From: Linnemannia schmuckeri
Taxonomy: Eukaryota; Mortierellomycota; Mortierellomycetes; Mortierellales; Mortierellaceae
DNA length: 64,000 nucleotides
Reading direction: 5' to 3'
NCBI GenBank assembly: GCA_029449235.1
Contig: JANATG010000001.1
Coordinates: 2,046,001 to 2,110,000, forward strand
This document shows, in pieces, positions 21,799-33,197 of the stretch. Position numbers and translations under genes: made by a program. Under the pieces are notes generated by a model. It was not told the DNA's origin, did not search any database, and saw only the letters and a list, made by a program, of their open reading frames with translations. Within the stretch, counting starts at the first letter, position 1, and each line of letters opens with the position of its first letter.

Positions 21799-23038
21799 AT
21801 GGCCAAATCAGCTTTCTGGAACTCGGTCCGCAAGGCCCTCACTGTGGTACGCAATCTCACCAGCCTCCAACGAAAATACCCAACGTACACACCTGGAAAA
21901 CAGCTCTCTTCCGATAACTTAGCAGCACCCGCTTCCGATCTGTATCGACCCCTGTTCAGGAGAGACAACATCTTCAAGCATACCGACATACCATCATGAC
22001 ACGAGTTTTCTCACTCTGCATCCCTGCACTTGAATTTCCATTCTCTAGAACCCCAAGGTCTCCACCGGTATGCCCGATGCCAAGGAGTTCCGTCTTATCG
22101 CCCCTGGGTAAACCTTCAATTTTTTGTTTCCGGAAACCAGACAATTTCCTCCTGTGTTTTGTCCTATCATAGCCGATATCAGCAAGCGCGCACACTGACT
22201 GGAGCACCTCTTCTCTTTTCACTCTATCTCTATGTACCTGGATATATAACATCTTGACAACAACAACAACAACAGTGGCCAGCCCAAGACCTTTGTCCCC
22301 AAGGATCCTCTTGCCAATGACATTGCTCAGAACCCTTACTATGGACGCGATTTCAGGAGAAACTACCCCCGTTTGGCCGTCTACTCTCAGCAGGAGGTCG
22401 CTGGATTGCTCGTCGCCAAGGAGGCTTTGGCGTAAGTCTCCCTTTTCAGTTCATCACGGACGTTGTCTCTATACAGGATGTCAGGACATCTTATGATATT
22501 CTATAGCGGTAACGATCAGTTGAAAGGACCAATTGGGAGGCACAAACCAAACGCAACAACACCAGGAGGGAGGAAACACTTCGGGACGTTATGGCAGATG
22601 AACGGACAGCGACAATTTGTCTTTTCGCCTCAAACATCGCTAGCCATCTTACCTCGTGCACCTCAGTGCTATCGACTAATTTCAGCACGCTAATCGGCAT
22701 AATGAACTTCTAACGTTTTAATAGCATTGGCTCCGGAGAGTCCGCCATCGCCAAGGCTGGTGAGAACGTCTCCTTGACCGAGGTCATCAAGAGCGTCAAG
22801 ACCCCCATGTACACCCCCTCCAACTTGCCCCCTACCCCTGTCATCCGCAACTACAAGTGGGTCAAGTCTCCCGATCAGCCCCCAGTTGAGCAGGGTATGT
22901 TGGAGACTTTTGCTTTTTTCGGGATACTCAAAGTCAGCAGGAGAAGGGAAATGTAATTTGCTGACAGTCATTTCGCTTTCTTAATTATGTGTATTAGGTA
23001 CCTACTGGACCATGGTTAACATGAAGACTGCCGCATAA
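21799..23038 (+). CDS. Complex I accessory subunit, B14.5a/NDUFA7-like
   Basis: Supernumerary subunit of mitochondrial NADH:ubiquinone oxidoreductase. Join 21799-21846, 22049-22107, 22276-22431, 22725-22894, 22998-23038, 157 aa, all phases consistent. The N-terminus is MAKSAFWNSVRKALTV. The segment NPYYGRDFRRNYPRLAVYSQ resembles the NYYCTRDGRRE region of NDUFA7 and its fungal 21-kDa-class relatives. The C-terminus contains PPTPVIRNYKWVKSPDQPPV. No cleavable presequence is obvious, as for other B14.5a homologues. The presence of this subunit indicates that the organism keeps a rotenone-sensitive complex I. The exact subunit name is less sure than membership of complex I. Confidence 0.75.
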
Positions 23039-23573
23039 ACGGCGTCTGTTCATTTACCTGACCCTCAACGACTAGTACCACTACCACCACTTAAAATGCC
23101 CCCATCTCCTGCCTTCTACGTCCTCCCCTCTCCGTCGCCTTTCTTCCTTATCACCTCACCCAGGATCAACACACAAGCAACCATTAGAAAAAAGAAACCT
23201 CCTTACTGTTGAGCTAATAAAACCAACTATTGTTTAAATTAGGCTGATCTTTGCCTTCGTTGACATTTCAATTACTGGGCTGAGGTGATACATGGAGTTG
23301 ACCGGGAGCAAAAAGCAACGGGAACGGTTCAACGATCAATATCTGCGACTTTGATGAATGATTTAGTGGCGTTCAATTGCCTAGGACACTATGTATGATT
23401 AACAACTGATCATTAAAGACTGTCCCTATCGCAAACTTACAGCGACGTAGTAAAGCACTTGGTTTTTGCAGAGTCCATGAGATTGTATAAAACCGCGACC
23501 AAAGCCAACTACTCTCAGCTCAAACCTATCAACAAACAACTCTTCGACTCACAACACACTCACTCACTTCACA
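23039..23573. other. Intergenic before the secreted protein
   Basis: No coding signal. It contains the complex I subunit 3' region and the promoter of the next gene. Confidence 0.5.
23486..23492 (+). promoter_or_regulatory. TATA box of secreted-protein gene
   Basis: TATAAAA, 82 bp upstream of the ATG at 23574, a typical position for an inducible fungal gene. Confidence 0.6.
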
Positions 23574-24590
23574 ATGACTCGCAAGTTTGTCCGTCATTCT
23601 CTCTTGGCGGCGTTAGCTCTTGTCGCCGTCTGCTCTACAGCACCTGCACCCTCGCGTCTCCTCCTTACAGACTCAGACCTCGGCTCCCTTGGCTCCCTTG
23701 GCACTACTGGCCTTAATCTGGCAGGATTCCTGGCCAGCCCTGACGCGTTCGATTCTGATCTGAGCACCTTTGCCCCTACTTCTACTTCCGACCTTTTAAG
23801 CGGAGGTGGTGGGCTTGACAGCTCCGCGGCTCCCATTCAAGTCGGAGGAACAGGAGGACTTGTCGACCCTGCTTTTACTCCAGACCTTCTGAGCGGAGGA
23901 GGAGGAGGAGGAGATCTCATCGACCCAGTGTTTCCTCCAGACCTTTTAAGTGAAGTAGGAACAGGCCTTGACAACATTACTGCGTCTCCAGACCAAGTCG
24001 TTCCCTCCCAGGCAGTCCAGTTAACCAGCGAGACCGACGTCGTCCCCACCACACGCGTACACCCAAATCTGATCTTCCAACCTGCGATCCAACTCTATGA
24101 CCCCCTCGTCAACAACTTCCAAACCTACGGTGTTGGACCCGCCTACTCCAGGGGCTTTGCAGGTCGTGGAGAGCTTGGTCTGGCGTCGCTCAAGAAACGG
24201 CAGCTTGGCGGAGGGCCTATGAACCCCGTTGGACTTGTTGGTGGTCCCGGCGGGCCACCTCCAACGATCGTGAATGGAGCCCCTACGGATGTCTCGACCG
24301 ATACATTGATCCGACCGATTGTCAACATCCAGCCGCACGCGCTTCAGCCTGTCCCTGTCCCTGTCAGTCAGCCCTACGACTACCCTGTCCCTGTTGGTGT
24401 CTCGGTTCCTGTTGGTCCTGTGGGTAGCGGCGGCTGCTGGGGCGGCGACTGCAATTGGGGAAAGTGGGGAGGAAAATGGTGTGGCGATGATTGCGATAGC
24501 TGGAACGGGAGCAGCTGGGGTGGTGGTGGCCCATGGGATGGAAACAGCTGGGGAAGCGGTTCATGGGGTGATGATTGTGATTGGGATTGA
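23574..24590 (+). CDS. Secreted Gly/Trp-rich protein with Kex2 site
   Basis: Intronless gene, 338 aa, no recognised family. The first 23 residues (MTRKFVRHSLLAALALVAVC...) form a signal peptide, followed by PAPS. An N-terminal part carries three imperfect repeats built on PDLLSGGGG (about residues 65-130). A dibasic KKR at 207-209 followed by QLGGG looks like a Kex2 processing site. The C-terminal 55 residues are dominated by Gly, Trp, Cys and Asp in a repeating pattern (GGCWGGDC, GKWCGDDC, GSWGDDCDWD). That is unlike known enzymes and could bind metal or form a cell-wall/adhesive layer; this is inference. A TATA box and a compact leader support regulated expression. The start codon context and stop are unambiguous. 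Confidence 0.8.
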   Translation: MTRKFVRHSLLAALALVAVCSTAPAPSRLLLTDSDLGSLGSLGTTGLNLAGFLASPDAFDSDLSTFAPTSTSDLLSGGGGLDSSAAPIQVGGTGGLVDPAFTPDLLSGGGGGGDLIDPVFPPDLLSEVGTGLDNITASPDQVVPSQAVQLTSETDVVPTTRVHPNLIFQPAIQLYDPLVNNFQTYGVGPAYSRGFAGRGELGLASLKKRQLGGGPMNPVGLVGGPGGPPPTIVNGAPTDVSTDTLIRPIVNIQPHALQPVPVPVSQPYDYPVPVGVSVPVGPVGSGGCWGGDCNWGKWGGKWCGDDCDSWNGSSWGGGGPWDGNSWGSGSWGDDCDWD

Positions 24591-24812
24591 GGCTTTGGCA
24601 ACGACCGGAGCTGGTAGAAATGACCCTTCCTTCTCCCCTTCCTTCTTTCATCCTTTCAATCACAATCATACCAACCCATAGTTTCCTTATGTTACACGCT
24701 CAACGCCCATGAACATAAACTCCTATTTCGCACTTGATAACACATTTTCTAAAATATCGAAGAAATTAAATACGTGAAGTCATTTCTTTCAGAGAAAAAT
24801 AACATACGGGTT

Positions 24813-27222
24813 TCAAGAAAAGCTTCTATTGTTGTGGGATCCATAACGAGGGATATCTACAGGGACCGAGGGTGAATGTGCTAGTGGTACAGTTGCCTCG
24901 CCTCCCAATCCTGGTACTGCTACTGCTGATGGGAGCGAGACTCTATGTGATCCTGCCAGGATAGGCTGCTCATCCGCCTCAAAGTGTGCGGTCTCGTCAA
25001 GGACTGTTGCAAAGGACTGGATAGAAGGTGTGCGGGACATTTTCGTGAGGACAAAGTCGAGTGTCGGATCAACCTTGTTGTTGCTGTCCAAAGTCCAGCG
25101 CCGCAGCCACCGTGGGATACTGTTGTACATGACCACGCGTCCATCTTCCTCTACTTGTGCCTATGATGTTAATAGAGAGGGGAAGAGAGAGGGTTGGTGA
25201 GTACATCCTTGACAGCAAAGACCCAAGTGGTCTATGTGCGCGCGATCTCCAATTCCCTGTTTACCTGATCATGAAAGAGGCGTGAGAACTGACTGCTGCC
25301 CTCGATCGCGATCCGCGCTGCTGGGTACCGACGCTCAAAGTAGGTTTGGAATAAGTCGCCCAGCTCGTCCATGGTCGGCCGCGAAGAGAGGTCGTGGATC
25401 AGGTTGACAAGACATGCGCCATCAAACATCGCGTTCACCACACCTATCAAGTTGGAAGATAGAAAGAAAAAAGGTAAGAGCCATGTGTTAGTTGGCTCGT
25501 AATGAATCATTTGCTGCGCGGGGATAAAGTAGTGTTTGGTTGCCAAAACTTGCCTTGACTGAATGTGAGTTGATCAAGGTGATAGCATAGGGTAAAGATT
25601 TAAAAAGGAATGCTGTTAGTAGCGGAAGTTGCAAAACTTCATATAAAAAGTCGCGCAAATCCGAAAATGAACACATACCCTCCAAATGGTACACTCTGAG
25701 CCATTGAGAAGCAGGCAATGGGAAGTCAGAAGTGAACATACAAAAAAAAGGTGTTAGCTTTTTGACAAGTTTTCCATGAATCATCCATGTAAGATTTCTT
25801 AGCGATTGATATCCTGTGTCTGTGCAAAAGTGTACCTTGTGGCATGCTAAGGAAAGAAAAAAAAAATAAATAAAAAATAAAATATTATTAGCCTCATAGC
25901 TCTCAAGTATCAGCAAAGCACCCTTTCCATTCGCAAAACAGAAAAAAAAGTCCTACCATCGCCAATAAGAACAGTTCGTCCGCCGTACCACGTCCGAAAC
26001 CCTTTCTCCTCAAACATGACCCTGGAGATCATATGTCGGGGAGTCTTGTCGATCAAATCACCATAGGTTCCAAACCCGAACGGATTCCGCTTTGAGCGCA
26101 TCTGTGAACAAATCTCGTCAATCGACTCTGTTTCGGCCTCAGACCAATCCGCGTTCCGGCTGCTGTCATGCGCATATGCGTAAGAGTCTGTCGCTTCCTC
26201 CTGGCTCTCGCTCCAGAACGATGATCCGTCACAGGCGTTGCTTCGGCCGCCGATGGACCAGCCCAGTCTGTTGTTTGTTAGTGGGACCATCCACATCTAT
26301 TTCATGATTGCAAGTGAATATAGAATAATAAGGTTTAGGACCAGTGTGATTTTTCTCATGCTACTGCAACAACAGCTTGACAAAAACTCTTTGCGGAGCG
26401 CCAAGTTACCGTATAAGGTCGGTCATGTCCTCCAAGCACAATCCTGAACTGACAAACATCCTCCTTGAGCATTGGATAATCCGTCGGACTCAGCGGTTCT
26501 GTAATCCCGACAACAACAACCTGATCCAGCTTGATGGGACTAATATCCTGACGAGGCAAGTTTCCATGCGCCCAAAGATCCTTGTAAAGCGACTGTCGGA
26601 CGGCACTGTAAGCACCATCGGCTCCAATGAGGATGTCAGCATGGTAGATGGTTGAATCTGCGCAGTGACAAGAGACGCCTGTATCATCCTGACTTGTGGC
26701 GACAATCCTTTTGCCCAGCATAATCTTGCTGCTTGGGACATGGCCCATTAAGATAGCGTGCAGCTGTGGTCTTGCCATTACAATCCCGTAATATGAGTAC
26801 CTATGCACATGTACATTGGAAGGTGTGGCTGGGTTAGTTGTTGTTTCCTTTGTCTGCCCCTGTTCCTCGTTTCTTAAAGTGAAGACCATCCATGGTAAAA
26901 AGACAGAAATCAAAAGAAAAACGTACTCGCTGTCACCATAGGCATAGTCGACAGTCCCCAGTTCCGAGCCGTCGGCTCGTTTGATACAGAAATGGCTCAT
27001 GGGTTTACTGATTCGTTCAATTTCTGGCCAGACACCCAGTTGCTTGAGGAGTGGAATCACGGCGGTATGCAACGAGACCGCACTACCCATGGCGCTCATC
27101 ATGACGGACCGTTCAAGGATCAAATAGTCGACTTTCTTGTCCTCTGGTAATCGTTCCAACATGATAGCGATGGCCAGACCGCTAATTCCTGCTCCTGCGA
27201 TCAGGATTTTTGTGCGCCCCAT
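24813..27222 (-). CDS. FAD-dependent monooxygenase (paralogue 1)
   Basis: Flavoprotein monooxygenase of the p-hydroxybenzoate hydroxylase fold; substrate unknown. Join 27222-26927, 26800-26410, 26296-25957, 25846-25836, 25695-25679, 25558-25554, 25443-25265, 25160-24813, 528 aa, frame kept across all eight exons. Motifs: dinucleotide-binding GAGISG (10-15), GADGAYS (158-164), and GDACHKSVPFGGQG (341-354), where the flavin ribityl is bound. This last motif is spread over exons 3-7, including three microexons of 11, 17 and 5 nt; the intron after the 5-nt exon starts with GC. The paralogue at 37505-41077 aligns throughout the catalytic part and shares the intron positions before MWMVP and inside GG|Q. 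No N-terminal targeting signal is apparent. Confidence 0.88.
25554..25846 (-). other. Three consecutive microexons (11, 17, 5 nt)
   Basis: Exon 25846-25836 codes the end of A plus CHK; exon 25695-25679 codes SVPFG plus two bases; exon 25558-25554 (TCAAG) supplies the rest of Gly, Gln and one base of Gly. Each has an AG before it. The first two are followed by GT, the third by GCAAGT. Dropping any one breaks the frame or the conserved motif. Confidence 0.75.
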
Positions 27223-28147
27223 GGTTTGTTGTGTTTAGGGTTTGTGGGATATGAAGGGTTAAAACTGTTTGTCTTTGTGTCCAGGATGAGAGGTAGAGGT
27301 GAAGGAGAGAAAAGTGTGGGAATAGAGGGAGAAAGGGCTGGTAGCTTTGCTGAGGGAGAGGAGTGGAGGAGCTGTTGGCGGAAGAAAGAAGAAAAGAAAG
27401 AAAAGAAAGTGGGAATAATAGTGAAAAAAAAAAAAAAATTGGCAATTTGACACAAAATAACAGCCTGCAGCCGTGAGCCATCGCCAGCAGGTAACGTTTG
27501 TTTTTGTTTAGTTGTGTCTCTCAAGGCAATTGAAGGGGGAAGAGGGATGGGATGTGTGGCACGGTCTGTTTCTCTCCCTCTTTCTCTCTCAGGGGAATGT
27601 ATGTCGGGATGATTCACGGAAACTAACTTGGCTCGGGAAACGTGGGACGGAAGTGAAGTGCGCCCTTCCGACACACGGAGTACCAAATAAGAGGGACATG
27701 CATGACGAACTAGAAAGAAAAGATACACAAACACACGCTTTTGTTCAGGAACAAAAAGCATATACATCTGCGCTTTGCCCCAACCAACTCTTTAACTGCA
27801 TCATTCTTGCGTTCTTTCCTTTTATTTTCTGCTAGTTTTTCCCACTGCGCGCCACAAGAATGCAAGATGCAAGGTCCCAATGGCGAGAAGAAAAGCGTGG
27901 TAGGTCATAGGTCATATCCTGTTTTCTGTCGAATCGTTGGCCAATTGAGTGAAGACCCTTAGCATTGTTTTTTATTATGGTTTGCAAAGAAAAAGGAAGG
28001 AAAGAGAGAAGAGAGTTGTGTACAAGGGAGCCAGCCCACGAGCGCTACGTGAAGGCTCGTTTTTTGCATATTTTTCGTGCTCTCACTCTCGTACCCCCTA
28101 CAGGTAATAAGTTGAATGTTTCACCCAAAAAACACCATCTCATCTTT
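27223..28147. other. Intergenic: monooxygenase promoter and AA11-like 3' flank
   Basis: No gene. A 15-nt A run lies near 27424, with purine-rich sequence to its left. Short open frames lack protein character. Confidence 0.5.
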
Positions 28148-29201
28148 TTAGTAGATAGGAGCTGTCTGGCGCTTGAGCTTCTGAGCAGGGACGGTAACAG
28201 TGATGGGCTTTCTGGCATCAAAGTACTGTTTGCCCCAGTTGCCACCCGAAACAGCGGCCTCAGGGATGAAAGGGCTTCCGGGACCATAGTTGGCAAACAG
28301 AGGAGCGACACCGGAGAGAGAGCCACCGTTGGTACCCTGGATGACGACATCGGCACAGCTTGAGTAAAGCTCACGGTTACCCTCGTTGTTGTTCCAGATC
28401 CAGTTGAGGATGGCGGGACCCGAGGGGGCGTTGGCGGGGATGGCTACGTTGACGGTGTAGGTGCTGCTGGCGGGGGCATTGGCCAAACAGTCGCGGAAAT
28501 GGTCTTGGATGACCTGTTTGACATGGAGTAAGAGAAATGATTGGGCGAAGAGACGTTAGATAACTTTATCGCTGATAGACATAGAGGTGAGCGATGATGA
28601 TGTATGTCTGTCGTGTCAGTTCGCGTTTGACCAGTTGTTGAGCACACTTACCACCCAGGTCTTGCCATTGTCGTACGACAGGGCCCACTGGCAGCTGCAT
28701 TTCATCAAAAGTCGAACGCGTTAATATTGAATAGTTAGGTAAGCATTGGAGGAAGAGAAGGAAATGGTCATGCGTGGAGCACAACATTAAGAGATAACTT
28801 ACGATCCACCACGGTGGTTGACATCAACATCCATCTTGGTAGCGACGGTCTGGCCGGCCTTGAAGGTGGGGCGAATACCAGCGAACGAGCTGGAATGCTT
28901 GCAAATGGGGTTGCTAATCGAGTTCTACAATCATTCAAATCACGGGTGAGAGTCAATCGACCCTATCACAGGTAGCCTTAGTCAAACTAGCAACAAATTG
29001 ATATCGCGCACAGCAACTTACAGATGTACCGAGAGGTGACTGGACATCATAGTCAACCAAGTTCCACTCGTTATCCTTTGGCCGGGGACACTCGGAGTAA
29101 GGGGCGCGGCGAGGACATGGGTAGCGGAAGGAGATGTGGGCCTCTGAGAGAAGAGCCAAGGACGAGAGGGCAAAGACAGCGACGGAAATGAAGGACTTCA
29201 T
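28148..29201 (-). CDS. Secreted AA11-like lytic polysaccharide monooxygenase
   Basis: Probable copper-dependent oxidase acting on chitin or a related glycan outside the cell. Join 29201-29022, 28924-28803, 28694-28652, 28513-28148, 236 aa. The signal peptide ends at Ala21, so the mature protein starts with His22, the first half of the histidine brace. The second histidine is H97 in NHRGGSCQW, and the axial Tyr is Y165 in GNRELYSSCADV. Both segments, and the PSGPAILNWIWNN stretch, align with Aspergillus AA11 (GGGSCQ and NREMYMNCA). The N-terminus (RYPCPRRAPYSECPRP) is Cys/Pro-rich and differs from AA11, so assignment to a distinct but related AA family is possible. No chitin-binding module is attached. 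A TATA box lies 85 bp upstream. Confidence 0.75.
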
Positions 29202-31008
29202 TTTGGTAGTATAGAAGAGGATGGAATATGGAGGTTTTTGTTGTCGATGTTTTGGTTCTATTGAGGACGCGAGGACATGCCCCTCTTTATATACGTTTTT
29301 GTTGTAGATGCTCCTGGGATAAGAAAAGTCTGCTTCAACCTTTTCCCTGAATAGGAGTGCACTGTTTAGATACAACCGCAAGAGGCTAAAAGGCGCTGAA
29401 AGGGCGAGTAAACAAAACAGGGGCGTTTGGATGACCCAATGTGCTCCTTCTAGTTCAGGGCCATGGCATGAGAAAGAAAGTATGAGAAGTAATGAATGAA
29501 ATGAACTGAGCGGATACACTCAGCACGATAATCAATTTCTTTCAGGTACACACCGGCCCAATGACCGTTTGTTTCGTCCCTGAAAAAACATGGTACTTCC
29601 CTAACCGAGTAAACACATCGATACATTTGTTCGCTTCAGGCACAACAATTATCTCCACTATGTATCAATAAAGCGGCTAATATCGTGAATAAAACTCCAT
29701 GGACATTGCGAGCCCGACATCGATGAGGTTTGGGGATGGGAATAAATGTAGCAAGCAGCCTAGGCTAGCGTCAGTTTTTGTTTTATCAAAGAGGGGTGTG
29801 CTCACATCAAATCCTCATCTCAACCTCCCTCATTTTCACATCCGGTCAAAGTGGCAACCCTCGGCTTTTCTCTTCCTCCCTTCTTTCTCCCTCCACACAA
29901 AGGCGCATTTGTTGTGATAAAGTCTCATTGGTCATTTCTCATTCTGTTGGCCGTGGGACACACAAACAAAGGGAAGGAGTGCATGGTGCTAGGCCATGGT
30001 TTGGAGGGCGCTTTAATTTTCATTCGCAAAGTTTGATCGTTATCGTGTGCTCCTTTGGGTGAAGTCGAAGGCTATCTTGCTGTCTGTGTGTACTACCTTG
30101 ACCCACGGAGTATTGTTGTCGCTGGCAGGGACTGATTCACTTCATCCCATTGTAAACGAAGGCGCGTGAACTAAACCAAACCAAAGGGGGGCTCTCAGAC
30201 AGCACCAACAGCTTCAACATCATCGTCAACAAACGAGAGGGTTTCCCATCGATTTCGAAGGACAAACAAGCAAGATAATCTAGAGAAAATCAGCATAAGC
30301 TGTTTTAGTTCGTTGGTATGGGAAAGTGTCCGTCATGAGTACTTTTGATCTTTCAAGGAGTCGAGTGAGAAAAGGAAGAGAAGAGGAAACTAAGAACTGA
30401 TCGCTTTACGGCGTCGAATTGGCCGATGTGGGCTGAAAGAAAGAAAAAAAAAGTAGAAGCCTTCCCAGCATTCGTCGGCAAATTTGTCATCTGTTCCTCT
30501 CCTTCCCTTACTGACTCCTTAGCTCTTGTGATCCCTTCTCCCCGCAGGTCGCCTTCATACTCTCGTTATCCGATACACATGATGAAAGGACAGATGTGAG
30601 AGACCTTTTGTTATCGATCTGTGCATTATAACAAAGAGGTGTTCACCTGCAGGCGAGTGTGTGTCGTCGTGGGCAAAAAGAAAAAAGGGTCAATGCAGGG
30701 ATGCATGGTTATCCAAACGAAATCCGTGGATCTGGATTAGATATGGGAAAAGTCGTCGACCTTGATGTTTACCCGCCAGTTAACATGCATCTACGTAATA
30801 TGTCCATCCTCATTCTCTTCAGGGACATCTTTGTGTGTTGCTCGTTATCATCAACATGCCCTTTTCAATCTCTAAAGCAATGCCGGTGTGTGATTTATTA
30901 CTTGTTAACTGATTGCGTTTTTCCCTTGGCAAAAAAAGCGGAAAAGAAACGCAGTACGTTATCGGGAGAATCGCGAGAGAAGAAAGAAAAGGGAAATAAA
31001 GAGAATGT
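29202..31008. other. 1.8-kb intergenic region
   Basis: No gene recognised on either strand; the open frames are short and without splice context. It contains the promoter of the AA11-like gene on the left and the ERCC8 3' flank on the right. Confidence 0.5.
29286..29293 (-). promoter_or_regulatory. TATA box of AA11-like gene
   Basis: TATATAAA on the minus strand, 85 bp from the start codon. Confidence 0.6.
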
Positions 31009-32944
31009 TTAATCGCTATCGGACCAAGTATCTTGGTCGGCCATGGCTTGTAAAGCACTATCCCGATCCACATTCTTGGGCCCCCAGGCCAGAATATCGT
31101 GGTCATTTCCGGCACTGTAAATCTCCTATTAAATTCATATGCAACACCACATAATAAATTAGTTTAGTGGGCACATACTCAGTCAGACATAACATAATTG
31201 CACCTGCATAAAGTATGAGTAAACACAATGGCTGAATTATTTTCTCCATTTATTTCTCCTCATTCGCAATTCACATTTTTTTACCTGTGTTCTTGGCCTC
31301 CAAGCAAGAGCAGTTATCCTCCCAAAGGAACCCGTCAACCGTTTCACAAGCGAGCCATCGAGCAGGTCATACATCAAGATCGACCGATCATTAGACGGAT
31401 AGAAGACATAGGTCGAGGACCCCGCGGATATGGGCGAGATCAGGGGCGTCAGGTTGTACACAAATTGGTTCCGGATCATTGTCCCATAGTTGGTTAGAGT
31501 GTTCTGACCCGTGTAAAGATTCCAGAGTCGCATCTTGTCGTCGTGTCCCGTGCTGACCAGGTGTAATCCATCAGGCGTAAATGCAAGCCCATTGACTGTC
31601 CTTGTGTGGGCCACATTGGCCTCTGAAAGTGGAGGTGAGTTGGTGTTGTGCATGTCGAGCGAACAGAGGCATGAAGACGACTTGCGAATGTCCCATAACC
31701 GTACCGTCGTGTCCGTACTAATAAAAGTCGGCATTTTTTTTGTTTATGAACAAAAAAGGAATTGATCAGCTCATGCAGCTAGTTTGCCTTATTCCCGATG
31801 TCCCCATATTATAAATGAGATAAGAATCTCAAAGACCGATCGGATAGCAACATATTTGATTTACCTTCCTGACGCCAACAGATATTCATGTCGAGGCGAC
31901 CATTCTACACTGAGCACAGTTCCTCGATGTCCTGGAAGCGAATGGGTGAATGCTCCTGTTTTCAGATCACACAGTCGTATCCTAGGGTCAGATGATGCAG
32001 CTTTTCATTATGAAAACAACATATTTGTTAGTCAACAGCGAGGAAGAGATTATATGCTCGTCCAAAAAAAGGGTTAATAGGTTGGGGTTGGCGTGAAGTC
32101 CATGCCCACAAACAAACAGTAAAACATACTCGCTATGAGTCCATGCGTTGCCTTTGAGGATATTGCATGGCTATATACCTTGTTCTCTAGGTCAAACGTG
32201 CAAGCGACCTAACAATACAAAAAGGAGCGCGTTGTTATTACAAGGGCGCGGAGTAACTCATCGATATGTTCAATATGCTCCAAAAACAGCAGTCTATTTA
32301 CCTCCATGGCGTTGGTATCCCAGACTTTGATGGTGCTGTCAAAGGACGATGACGTGAACATGCCGTTGTCAAACGGGTACCAATTGACGCGTGAGATGCC
32401 TCCTTTGTGTCCTGAGATTGTCCTGTTATCCCACGAGTCCCATATTATTATTAGTGGCGTTAGTAGACGAAATCCATATATTGTGCCATACTCCAAACCA
32501 CTGCGTTATATGTCCTCGCCCATGTTTTCTTCTTACTTTTCCGCACCAGCCATGCATTTGATAACTCGCCGCTCCTCTCGCTGGGACTCTTCTAGGTCAT
32601 AAATATAAATGTTGCCATCTCCGCCTCCCGACAACAGACTTTTTCGCCTCGGGTCAGTATGAGCTTTGACCATCAACAATGTCATGTAAGGTGGATGAGA
32701 CAAACTTAACGAAACTGTTGAAAGAAACGTACTATCTTCCTTCTGCTTCTTCGATGTCGATAGTGTTGACTGCACTGACGTGTTCCCGCTGGATTGTGGT
32801 CGAAGGGTCGAGTGTGAGGTCGAGGAGACGCTTAGAAAGGTAGTGGCTCTGTAGAGTGGAGGGACGGACCAGTCCTATCTCGGTCTGGTAGAGTAGACGT
32901 GTGCACTTATTGTGTGGAATGCATCGTGTTCGTCCCGAGTTCAT
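31009..32944 (-). CDS. ERCC8: CSA/ERCC8 (Rad28) transcription-coupled repair WD40 protein
   Basis: Substrate receptor of the Cul4-Ddb1 ubiquitin ligase that acts at RNA polymerase II stalled on DNA damage, in the nucleus. Join 32944-32733, 32638-32537, 32422-32302, 32208-32130, 32000-31865, 31717-31285, 31125-31009, 399 aa (human CSA has 396). Diagnostic stretches match CSA along its length: INTLDIE/VNTIDIEEAEGR, LLSGGGDGNIYIYDLE, WYPFDNGMFTSSSFDSTIKV, LCDLKTG, VNGLAFTPDGLHLVSTG, MRLWN, and the acidic end QDTWSDSD (human EDAWSSSD). Seven WD40 blades can be assigned. All introns are 62-151 nt. It lies head to head with the CBS-like gene across 253 bp. Confidence 0.95.
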
Positions 32945-33197
32945 TGTTGCTGTCCGAGTGCCTGATTTGATGATGTAGTAGTCGAGGTCGAGGTCGTAGG
33001 AGAGAGTGTCTGAATGGGAAAAAGAAAGAGCAACGGTGTTCTTTTTTCTCTCGTTTTAACGCATTTTTAGTGGCAAAAAAACGTGAGACACTTTCGTCGT
33101 CACGATCACACCATTTTTCCGTTGCCTTTTAAACCCTCCTTAGTCTCTCCTGCTTCGCTCCCCTTCTTCAACCCCACACACATTCCTACACTTCACA
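32945..33197. promoter_or_regulatory. Bidirectional promoter, ERCC8 / CBS-like
   Basis: 253 bp between two divergent start codons, no other gene. A pyrimidine-rich leader precedes the CBS-like ATG. Confidence 0.5.

Noticed and set aside
24813..27222. Reading the FAD monooxygenase as two genes or as a pseudogene
   Set aside because: Gene fragments look disconnected around 25.4-25.9 kb, but joining the three microexons restores both the frame and the conserved motif.
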